In this document: positions 54,901 through 64,000 of the stretch, piece by piece
Layout: each line of letters opens with the position of its first letter
How positions within the stretch are numbered: the first letter of the stretch is position 1
NCBI GenBank assembly: GCA_012490785.1
Contig: JAAXCT010000057.1
Coordinates: 248,001 to 312,000 of the forward strand
From: Eragrostis nindensis
Taxonomy: Eukaryota; Streptophyta; Magnoliopsida; Poales; Poaceae
DNA length: 64,000 bases
Direction: 5' to 3'
Notes under the pieces: generated by a model
Database searches by the model: none
The model's input: the letters and a program-made list of their open reading frames with translations, nothing else
Told to the model about the DNA's origin: nothing
Translations under genes and position numbers: made by a program

Positions 54901-56180
54901 GCGGCCAAGTTGCGCAAAGAAGCTAGCTCGCAGGGCTATACTGAGTTCTTCTCTGAAGTGCAAGTTCTCAGTTTTGCTCGGCACAGAAATATCGTTATGC
55001 TTCTTGGGTATTGCTGCAAAGAAAGCTATAATATCTTGGTGTATGAGTATATATGCAACAATTCACTTGAATGGCATTTATTCGGTACATGTTCAGTTGA
55101 TGTGCATACAATGAATTCATATTGCGAATATGAAACAGATTAATTATTGTCACTCTTTCTACCTGGTGAAACAGATAAAACTGCAAGCTTACTAGAGTGG
55201 CACACAAGGCATGCTATTGCCCTCGGTATAGCAAAGGGGTTGCGATTTCTGCACGAGGAGTGCCGCGCCGGTCCAATCATTCACCGGGATTTGCGCCCAA
55301 GCAATGTACTGCTCACACATGACTTCGTTCCTATGGTAAGATGGGCCGTTGTAGACCTCACAATGTATTGACATGTGTCAAGATGTAAAGTCTCTGCATT
55401 CGGATTTTATAAGTTCTATTGTCTTTCACAGCTTGGGGATTTTGGCCTTGCAAAATGGAAGGCCAGCAATGGTTCCATCAAGACAAGGATTCTAGGGCAA
55501 TCAGGGTATGCATAATCTCTAATTCTTTCTTTCCATCTCATTCTTTCGTTTTGTGACCTCTTGTTCTTTTTCTGACAAGCTTAATTTCTTGTCATTTTCA
55601 TCAGATACTTGGCCCCTGAATATGCTGAATATGGCATAGTTTCTGTCCGGACAGATGTTTATGCTTTTGGGATTGTTCTTTTTCAGCTGATATCTGGTCG
55701 TAAGGTGCTTGATGAATGTGGAGGACAGTGTACACATATATTGCAATGGGTATTGATTCTTCTCAGTGGATTATTCTTACTGTCATGTCATCTGCTTGAA
55801 TACATCTCACCAGTCAATTTTCGATACGTCCCAAAAATATTTCAGGCAGAGCCATTGGTTGAGAGTCTTGCCCTTCACGAACTGATCGATGAACGCATAA
55901 AAGATTCATATGATACATATGGGTTGTATCATCTAGCGAGGGCTGCGTATCTTTGTGTAAGGACAAACCCAGAGCAGCGGCCTTCCATGGGAGAGGTTGG
56001 TTTGGAAAATAGATCTGCACTATTTTTTTGTCATTCATCAAATCATGACTGATGTTTCCTTCAAGTGTTATAACCACAAGTTCATTTTCTGTGGGCAAGC
56101 AGGTTGTCCGTCTTATTGAGACAGAAAATGAGCATATCAGGGATTTGTCCCGACAATTCATCCCACATTTTACAAAGTGA
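51973..56180 (+). CDS. Receptor-like cytoplasmic kinase with N-terminal adenine-nucleotide-hydrolase-like (USP) domain, 627 aa, 10 exons
   Basis: This belongs to the plant family annotated as SELMODRAFT_444075-like kinases (Arabidopsis relatives include At1g55200 and At3g13690). The exons are 51973-52246, 53393-53529, 53690-53787, 53888-54246, 54677-55084, 55175-55335, 55432-55505, 55605-55749, 55846-55995 and 56103-56180 (1884 bp, in frame). The N-terminal USP-like fold reads QLVVVALDATKAHRDEEIRM, GDSLLVLGVLHTITHPMGYQ and AKVVIIQEVNPSQAAWVVID. A linker with a CTGCG motif leads to the kinase domain: LLGEGGFGHVYKG, IAAKLRKEAS, HRDLRPSN, GDFGLAKW, GYLAPEYAEYG and DVYAFGIVLFQLISGRKVLD. Lys, catalytic Asp and DFG are all present. 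The Arg in HRDxRPxN, where most kinases have Lys, is characteristic of this family, some members of which are annotated inactive. There is no signal peptide or membrane helix. Confidence 0.9.
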
Positions 56181-59100
56181 TGAGGTAATCAAACGACGTC
56201 GCAATATTCGGATTATCATAGGTGGAATCGTAGCACTTATTGCTCTCATTTCCGTCCATTTACCTTTGCCCCTTTCTTCTATTGCTTCTTCACCAGTATA
56301 ACGATGTGCACTTGGGTTGGTTTGCTCCCCTTTTGTATTATCTTTGCTTAGGGTGGGTGGGGGGAGGCATATTTGTAAATGAAATGCTATCCTCTCAAAA
56401 TGTTGTCTTTATTTATGTCACTTTCTTCCTAGAGTGTTATGTTCAGTGTTCTAAATAGCCTCTGGAATGAGGAGGGGCTAAGAGAATCCCATTTAGCGCT
56501 AAGCTTAATAGCCGGCTATAGCCAGTTAAAGTGATTTAGCCGGATAATGGTAGTGTGATGAAGGCGTGAAGCTCTTGGTGATGTTTGGAACTTTAAAAGT
56601 TGATTTAGTCAGCTAAATCAAGGTGTTTAAAACTTTCATTGATGATGTAATGAAGGCATAAAGCCATTGACTTATTTCAGTCCATGAAAATTTCTTGGTT
56701 TCATGTTTTATTTATAATTATTCATTGCTAATGGTAATGAGCTTAGCTGTGGATATAGCCTATATTAGCCTTTATGGACATCAACCGTCAAAGGCCTTAG
56801 CTCGCTATTTAAACATTGGTTTTGTCACTGTATAGTCCTTTCGTTCTTAAATTGATGTCGTTGTTACTTTTTGAGTTACGTTTTACCGTTCGTCTTATTC
56901 AAAATATTAGCTCAAATATGCAAATTATAAGTTACGTTTCAAAATTCTCTAATGATAAAACAAATCATAACAAATTATTTGATAATTTTAATTTTTTTTT
57001 AGTAAGCCGAGCAGTTACGTAACTCAAAAAGTCAACGTTAACATCATTTTAAGAAAGGAGATAGTAGTTGACTAGAAGCTGACGAACTTTGACCTGTGAC
57101 GTGAGCTGATTATGTGGTGACCGATCCATCATTGAGCTGGCTTCACAACCAGGATGATAGAGCACGCTTGTTGACACTATTCAGCTCATCAGCATCTATA
57201 TTTTCTGGCAAAATATATATGGGAAACGTACAATCCGGCAGCCCTTATCGTTTAGTTTCTCCATCAAATTGCCTTTTGGGGTTGAAAATGATAGTACCAC
57301 CCGGAAAGAGGGGTAGTATAAATAAAATAAGCAAACCTTTCGATGTTACTTTGGACGGGCAGAGGAACCGCGAGAATGTTGACTCAAAAGCAAATGCCTC
57401 CTTACCTTTACCGCAGCATGTAACATAGTACTGAGTTTAATTTATGGGCAGAAAATTCTCCTGAATACGATAAGACATTAATTAAATCTACTCTCTTTTT
57501 TTTCTGGTCTGAGTTGATCGAGCTGCTGCCATAAATTGAGCTGGTGCGGTTCATGGCTCCAATCATGCTAAAAGGCAACGAATAGACATATGAGTTGCTA
57601 TCTGCCGTCCTTTTCTAGCTGCTGCAATTTGGTAATGGAGCCATCATTCAGTTGAGACGAAAGTCCGAGTCTATGAGAATTCTGTACTACCATTAGCAGG
57701 CCAATACTGTTCCAATGATTTGGATTAGGAGAGAATAAGATGCCTTCTGGTTGGAAAGGAAAGCAGAATTTGCATGTACCGCCGTGGAAGAACCTATAAA
57801 GCTAGCGGTCTTTGCACAAGAGTTTTTTTTTAATTAAAAAAAATACTTACAGAATATGCGGAGTTGAAAATTTAATGGTTGTGTGGAGCTCAAGCTGAGT
57901 TTAGTTGATCAATATTTTAACTGGGGAACCTAAAGAGGGGATAAGAGTAAGGCTCATGTTACCACACCTTTAATACTTGCAAGGAACCATTATTTTTCCT
58001 TCCCCTACATAGCAACAATAAAGAATCCTGCTAAAGTGAACATTGGAAGGTAACTGTGGCCTATGGGACACTCAGGTCTTTTCTATTTTAACCACAATTC
58101 CACAGCCAAGTGCAATGTGTCTCAATCAAGTCTAGCTAGGAGCAGGCTCGTTTTTCAAACGATCAAACAAACTTGCTGACAATGCAGCACCTCATCACGC
58201 TGCTCTTGATCGTTAGTACATCGTCCTCTAACAAGACGCTTCCTTCTGAAGTCGTCGGTAACGGTGAAAACTGGCCAGAAATGAAGTCAGAAGTAATTTG
58301 AGTGTTTCTGATTCTCACGCATTGATCATGCATGTCCCGCACCTTGCCGGACCATTATGTCAAGTAGTAAATCCAATTTAAGAAGCAACTGTGATGTGCA
58401 GCAGACGCCGTCATTTCACTCTCGCAAGCTACCGATCAAAGCATATCTGAAAAATCAGACAGTTCGGACAACAATTATGCATTCGCAGGTAGGAGTCCTA
58501 CACGTCAGTTTGGCACAGATAACTGAATTCATTCACTGACATCTCACAATCCGCAACTTGCATGGTCGACGTGGAATTGGCAGGTCCTATCTCAGCGAAG
58601 GAACTGCTTGCATTTGAGAAGGATTAGCCGTGAGAAACTAGATAACTTTGTATAAGAAGAAAACATGAAATTAAATACACTTCGAGCTGAAAAGGACTCG
58701 GCCAACGATCTGGTTGTACCATGAGGTGTACTTTAGTTCCACTTGCTATTACATTGTTGTCAGTGAGATTGGATTGATTATCCATCGATCACTGCATGTC
58801 AAATAATAACCGGATCGATGACATGGGCAGATAACCATCATTACCCTGCTGCTGGTTACCTAAGAAACAAACGAAAAACGCAAGCAGAGGGAAATAGAAA
58901 ACTGGATGGCAAGATCAGTGTCAACGCTTTGTAATTGCTTGTAACTGATGGGTTCTGAGACCAAGCTAGCAAAGGAGTCAACCCCTTTGCGTGATGATCT
59001 ACTCAGGGGTTTTTATGTGAGAAAACAAGAACTGAGCTCAAGCGAGAGAAAATTAAGATAGGGAGAGATCTATAGCTACCACTGCTCATCTACTTTTGCA

Positions 59101-60750
59101 TTTCCTGACTACTTTGCTCGGTGGAATTGGATCATCCAATGCAAAGTGTATAAGTTTTAAGTTTTATCTACTTTAATTAAGATCGTACTTTGAGTCTATA
59201 GAGCATGCATGCTTGCGTCAAGCCGCATGGAAAGATGCTGTGCAATTTGGTTCACTAATTAATTAATTCATGTACTGCTAATCATCCTCGCCAGCACCCT
59301 GCCTTTTGTTCCAGGTTTTTGAGAGCTCCGGGTGAAGAATGCCATTAGGCTGGATTCGCGGCTAGGTTCATCGCCAGTACTTGCCGGGAACAAGTGAGCT
59401 GGCAACAACGTACCTTTTCCCCGATCTCATTTGGAGCAGCATGTTCACGTTTGGATGGGCAGGTATAAGCTATATTATGTGCCATGTATTAGTGAAGTTA
59501 ATTTTATTTCGATTTTTTTCATCCTCTCCTCACAGCCAGGCTTTGCCAGTTACAAAATGTAATCAAAACGACGAGCATTTGCGGGCAAATGATTATCTAA
59601 CAACCTAGTTATTGTTTATTATATATTTTTTGTTGGATTAATGCTTCCATGCCAAGGACAGTGCCTGAGGCAGTAGCCCGTGGCTGGTGAGTGGTGAGTG
59701 ACAATGGCCACTAGGGAGCAAGATAGAACTGCCGGCGTGTCTTTTGGCTCTACTAGCTAGCGATCAATTGGGGCATGATTGGTCTCATACTCTCATACAT
59801 TGTGGCCAGTTTTGGTTCATTGAATTTGGACGGCTCTTAGGATAGTCTTAGCTTTTAGGTTATGTGGACTTTTTTCACTGTAAAATTGCAGGTGCGTGTT
59901 CTTTAAAGCTACGAAACAGTGACAACGATGATACCCAGTCTGACTGTTAGTAGACATGGTGATATACATCACATGAGAGGAAGAGCCTCTTTATCCACCA
60001 GTAAAAATAAGATTTGCAATATACGCGTGTCGAGGTTTCACAAGTCTATCTTTTTGAAACAGTGATAGCGATGATACCAAGTAAGGTAAAAACAGAGCAT
60101 AGGACAATCATCAAGGGACGGAGCGTTGACTAGACCTGTGTAAAAATAATTAAGAGGTTCAATACGAATCTATCGAGGTTTCGTAAACTTAACGTGTATG
60201 ATTCATACGTCATTGCATGCGTCATGAGACGTTATGTTCAAATATTTTGTAAGTCATGCAACAAAAAATTTTTACCAATACAAATTTCTCTTGTAGCAAA
60301 GAGTTGATTCAAATTTTACACTTAATCATCTTGGTATGAACAAAGAGTTGTTACCAATTAGTATTTCTTAGAATCATAAAAAATATCCAGTTTCTCCCGC
60401 CTGAGTAGAGAAACCAACGGTTTTTTAGGAGGAAAGTAATTAAATTAAAATTTAACTAAGGCTGGACATGAACCGGCCCGCCATTCTAACTAGGAGCCCA
60501 AGCCCAGCCCAACAAACGATCAGCGGCCGCCCTTCCAGACGTTTCCGGGTGCGGCTGCGGGTCTGGACAGCATTTTCCCGTCCCCGCATCCGGCGAACAG
60601 AAAACAAGGGGATAAAATTCCCGGGCCCGAGCCCCCGCCCGCTCTAGCCGTCGCGCTCCCGACGCCACCGCACACGTGCCCGGCCCCGCCAGCCCGCCAC
60701 GCACCTCGTCCGCCTCCTCGAGCCTCCCGTCCCGTTTCCCCCGTGTCCTC
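56181..60750. other. Long intergenic region (about 4.5 kb)
   Basis: No gene recognised. Near 56490-56790 TAGCCGG and TAGCTCG-type phrases recur in an AT-rich old repeat, and a MITE-like element follows. Frames at 57114-57428, 58357-58539 and 59381-59608 carry no domain. Around 59910-60180 two loosely similar segments share GAAACAGTGA, CGATGATACC and GAGGTTTC. Confidence 0.4.
56831..57066. mobile_element. MITE with long terminal inverted repeats (about 235 bp)
   Basis: The left end reads AGTCCTTTCGTTCTTAAATT then GATGTCG and ACTTTTTGAGTTACG. The right end, complemented, reads ATCTCCTTTCTTAAAATGAT then GTTAACG and ACTTTTTGAGTTACG. About 45 bp pair with few mismatches. The exact boundaries and target duplication are unclear, so the superfamily (Stowaway-like or other) is open. 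Confidence 0.7.
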
Positions 60751-60754
60751 TCTC

Positions 60755-60761
60755 TATTTAT
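60755..60761 (+). promoter_or_regulatory. Possible TATA box of the SKP2-like gene
   Basis: TATTTAT in a pyrimidine-rich context (TCTCTCTATTTATCACC), about 30 bp upstream of the inferred start of the leader exon. Confidence 0.45.
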
Positions 60762-60785
60762 CACCTCGCCCTGCTCCGTCCCGAG

Positions 60786-61957
60786 GCAGTCGCCAGTTCT
60801 GAAACTGCGACTGAAAAAAAAAATCTTTGCGATCCCGATCCTTCCCGGCGCTCGCGATTCGGGGGTGTTCTATGCAGTGGTGCTTCTTCGCTTCTTGGAC
60901 TACTAGGTGAGCAGAAATTCGGCATCTTCTTATCTCCTAGGATCTCTTGGTTGTGTATGGTGATTGCCGTTCATGGCCTGCTTCTGATGCTGAGATCACC
61001 TGCAAAGGCCGTGTTTTTCTCGGATTTCCGGGGTTGCCCTTCGAATCTTTGGGCCTTTTCTCTGTAACATCGTGGTCTTTTTCTGTGCCTGCCTGTGCGC
61101 GAAAGCTACTGCAGCTTTGGGGGGATTTGGAGTTGTGTTCTTGGATACACCTTTCACCCTCGATAGTTGCCCAGGGTCCCTATCCGCTTGATGATGGATT
61201 TGGCACCATTCACCTAGCAAAGATTTGGGTGTTCTCATGTCTTTGCGCGGATTCGCCTTCTCTGGCCTCGAATCATCCGAACCTTGGCTTGCTGCTTTGG
61301 TTTTGTGAAGCTTTGCGTTTCAGAGTACGTCTCTGATGCTTTTGCGTTGAAGGACCGGGAATTTCGGTACGTTACCAAACAGGAAGAAATAAATGCTCGG
61401 CTCTCGCGTGTTGCCAAATTCTGGTGTCCACACTTATACTTGCCGTTTCTTCTCCATTTTTAGGTGATGCGTCTCAGGCTGCCGTACTCCGAACGAGTTT
61501 GACTGTAGGAGTTTTCAGTATTAGAAGTTTCTGAATCAAAAGTTGTTGACTGTGGCAAATGCAGACTCTTTGTGCGCTTTGCAGAAGTTCCCGCCATGAG
61601 ATTTCCATGTTATTCAGAACTCTATCGTGATGTCCCCTTGTAGTTCAATTATTGATTGATCTCTTTGGTGGTGCTACCCTGCATCTGTAATTCTGTATGT
61701 TGGTGTTCCGTATGCTTAACCTTGGTTGGTCTGGTAGATTAAAGACGAAATCCTGGGAACCTGCTTGTTCCATACTGTGTTTTCAGACTTGGAACTTTCC
61801 ACTGTGTTTTTAGGTGCCAATTTGTACTGTTACAGTTCTTTCCCAAGCATCTAAGACTGCATCTTTGCTGAATACATTTATTTGTAGCATGCAGCTCTTA
61901 TATGTTTATATAACAAATTCAGTGTAGGCCGATTGACGACTCTTGTGATGATTGCAG
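60786..61957 (+). other. Leader exon and 5' UTR intron of the SKP2-like gene
   Basis: The leader exon ends GGACTACTAG at 60906, followed by GTGAGCAG. The matching acceptor is TGTGATGATTGCAG at 61957, giving an intron of about 1.05 kb within the 5' untranslated region. Introns of this kind often raise expression of plant housekeeping genes. The open frame at 60947-61336 lies inside this intron and is not coding. The 5' limit of the exon is inferred. Confidence 0.6.
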
Positions 61958-62020
61958 GTTAAATTGCGATTTGTTCTAGAAAAAGGATTGGCACCGTTTG
62001 GGGCTCTAGAGAGTATCAAA

Positions 62021-63696
62021 ATGGATTGTGTGCATCCAGTGAGTGGGGAATTGAACACCTCGTTCAATGGCCTTATGGATATTGAAGGCGAGGAGAATGG
62101 ACAGGCTCAAAATGCTGGAATTGGAGCCACCTTGACTGGTTGGAAGGACCTTCCCATGGAGCTCCTTCTGCGGATTATGTCAATAGTTGGAGATGACAGG
62201 ATGGTTATCGTGGCTTCTGGTGTTTGCACAGGATGGCGTGATGCATTAGGTTGGGGTGTCACAAATCTTTCACTCCTATGGTAAGCAATTAGACTTTCAG
62301 AACATGTTCTGTTGTGTTTAATATGTTTTGCGTTGTGAACATGATTCAGTAAATATTAAGAATTAAAACATATGTTCCGTGCTGGCTATAAATTATGAAG
62401 GACTGAAGATATGGGATATAGTGATTGATTTACTGTTCTGCTATCTGTCAGGTCCTGAAAAAAAGGCTGAAATATTGAATTCTTATGTCCTTGTAGCAGT
62501 GTTATTTGCTAATTATCTTGTATATAACCTGATTGATTCCTTACAACGTCTAACAGATATATGCTTTACATCAGATCATTTTGTCGGTTGTGGTTAGGCA
62601 GACGACAAATGATTTAAATCGCTCCAAACATGTAAAGTCCATATGTTGATGTGGACCTTCATTCAGCTCCATTAATTTGGAAGGATAAAAGGAAACCACA
62701 AATGTTAATACACAATGCAACATGCTGTTTCAACAAATTCTCGTTGTGCAGTTCCTATTTAGTATCAACTAACACGTCTAGTTGGTATGAGTGGTACTTG
62801 CACATGGAGCTCTTTATTAATTAACTTTGCTTTCACGCTGTGAAAAAAAATAAATTCTGACATAACAAAAGTCATTGTAGGATCAACCTATCTTTGCATG
62901 ACCTTTTACGGAGTTTGAATTTTGGATGATGCTGTAAAACTTCTGCCTGCTATCTGCATGCTTATGCTGCATTTGCTTGTGCTACTACACATATAAGCAG
63001 TGTGTCTAAACTCTGAAGTAGTTCCAGTGGAGCAGTGTGGATCTTGGAAACACGAAGATGACTGTCTTGTCTTTTTTTAACAATGCTTTGATCTTTTCTT
63101 TAAAATAAAGTGTTTATTGACAATAGGAAGTGTCGTTTTCAGGTGCCAGGACCACATGAATGACTTGATGGTATCACTAGCTCCAAAATTTACAAAGCTG
63201 CAAGTTCTGTCTCTACGGCAAATCAACCCTCAACTTGAAGACAGTGGAGTGGAGGCTGTAGCAAACTACTGTCATGATCTACGCGAGTTGGATCTTAGCA
63301 GAAGCTTTAGGCTTAGTGACCGGTCCTTGTATGCCCTGGCACATGGGTGCCCTCATCTTACAAGGCTCAACATCAGCGGGTGTTCCAATTTCAGTGACGC
63401 TGCTTTAGTGTACCTCACTAGTCAGTGCAAGAAATTCAAATGCTTGAATCTGTGCGGGTGTGTGAGGGCTGCCTCTGACAGAGCACTGCAGGTACTTAAG
63501 TTGCTATAACATTGTTTTCATGAGCCTGTATTAATCTCTACTATCTTGGTGCAGGCTATCGCCTGTAACTGTGGTCAGTTGCAATCGTTAAACCTCGGTT
63601 GGTGCGACGGTATCACTGACAAGGGGGTGACAAGCTTGGCGTCAGGATGCCCTGAACTTAGGGCGGTGGACTTGTGTGGCTGTGTCCTTATAACAG
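62021..63696 (+). CDS. F-box/LRR protein, SKP2A/SKP2B type (5' part, continues beyond the window)
   Basis: The substrate-recognition subunit of an SCF ubiquitin ligase. Plant SKP2A/B degrade cell-cycle regulators (E2FC/DPB, KRP1), and SKP2A binds auxin. Visible coding exons are 62021-62280, 63143-63491 and 63555-63696 (phase checked across the first two joins). The rest of the LRR region lies beyond position 64000. The F-box is WKDLPMELLLRIMSIVGDDR then MVIVASGVCTGWRDAL, about residues 45-82. Leucine-rich repeats follow: LQVLSLRQINPQLEDSGVEA, LRELDLSRSFRLSDRSLYAL, LTRLNISGCSNFSDAALVYL, FKCLNLCGCVRAASDRALQ, LQSLNLGWCDGITDKGVTSL and LRAVDLCGCVLIT. The start MDCVHPVSGELN is the first ATG with family similarity; an ATG at 61952 lies in the leader intron and is not used. 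Confidence 0.9.
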
Positions 63697-64000
63697 GTAA
63701 TTTTCAGTACTTGTGTTTAGTGTGACATTCTGCGAAATTTTATTGTTTGGATGCTGCTGGCTATTAGTGGTAGTATCTAGGGATGTCTCGATCTTTTTAT
63801 CCTGTTTGGTGGCTAAGTCTAGGCGTGGCTACTGAAAGTTAGCATTGATAGTTTGCTGGCTATAAATATGTCCTCAGAGACTTAGGCATGACTTCTGATG
63901 GATTCCTTACACAAGGCTTCCCTAGAGCTAACATTTGCAGGCGCTTAATAACATTTGGATGCCCATGACTTTTAGTTTCAGCCTAGATTCGTTGTGCTTC

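Noticed and set aside
56104..56301. Frame ending in a hydrophobic stretch (IRIIIGGIVALIAL) just after the kinase gene
   Set aside because: It is in the +1 frame relative to the last kinase exon, which ends at a stop matched in the sister copy. It looks like a membrane helix but nothing joins it to the gene; it would need transcript evidence.
60947..61336. 129-codon frame upstream of the SKP2-like gene
   Set aside because: It lies within the leader intron between a good donor (60907) and acceptor (61957) and has no domain.
1..64000. CRISPR arrays, prophage, toxin-antitoxin or operon-like systems
   Set aside because: The window is plant nuclear DNA with spliced genes; no evenly spaced repeats or bacterial gene clusters are present.
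1..64000. tRNA and rRNA genes
   Set aside because: A visual pass for cloverleaf-like segments and rRNA landmarks found none; a covariance-model search would be needed to exclude a degenerate tRNA.

Overview
This window is nuclear DNA from a grass (Poaceae). The genes have spliced, GC-rich monocot-type exons with GT..AG introns. The encoded proteins match plant families, most clearly a PISTILLATA-type MADS protein close to rice OsMADS2. Stowaway-type and PIF/Harbinger-like non-autonomous DNA elements and LINE fragments lie between and inside the genes. The species cannot be fixed from sequence alone. The presence of a MADS2-like gene suggests, as inference, a segment related to the rice chromosome 1 region around OsMADS2.

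Layout. 1-7.6 kb: a small PHD-finger gene (minus), an inverted degenerate copy of it, and a fossil LINE in its leader intron, then mostly anonymous DNA with a 240-bp tandem duplication. 7.6-10.8 kb: two related GC-rich Harbinger-like elements, one carrying fragments of two host genes. 11.8-19.0 kb: a 13-exon ubinuclein gene (minus; HIRA-type histone H3.3 chaperone subunit). 19.7-20.8 kb: LINE fragment. 21.4-23.6 kb: B-class MADS-box gene. 24.1-26.0 kb: intronless receptor-like kinase (minus). 30.2-32.3 kb: amino acid permease. 32.6-33.6 kb: unusually long Stowaway-like element. 34.2-35.1 kb: chloroplast NDH assembly factor CRR6, followed by another LINE end. 36.3-36.9 kb: DUF679/DMP membrane protein (minus). 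37.5-41.4 kb: NIPA-type magnesium transporter (minus, 9 exons). 42.5-43.9 kb: hotdog thioesterase (minus). 44.7-56.2 kb: tandem pair of kinases with an N-terminal nucleotide-hydrolase-like domain; the first copy is a pseudogene with a swollen intron, the second is intact. 60.7 kb to the end: 5' part of an SKP2-type F-box/LRR gene running out of the window.

The exon models for the spliced genes were built by hand from GT/AG sites. Each complete model keeps frame to its stop: ubinuclein 768 codons, MADS 209, permease 493, CRR6 214, NIPA 359, thioesterase 154, kinase 627. The genes are ordinary independent plant loci, not an operon or a co-functional cluster.

I see no CRISPR array, phage or bacterial system. 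The most unusual structures are (1) Harbinger-like elements loaded with captured host-gene fragments, (2) a recurrent class of tiny insertions (9-31 bp, A-tailed, flanked by 11-18 bp direct repeats) that look like extremely truncated LINE integrations, (3) the decaying kinase copy with a satellite-like repeat in its intron, and (4) a perfect 21-bp inverted repeat over the probable CRR6 polyadenylation signal.
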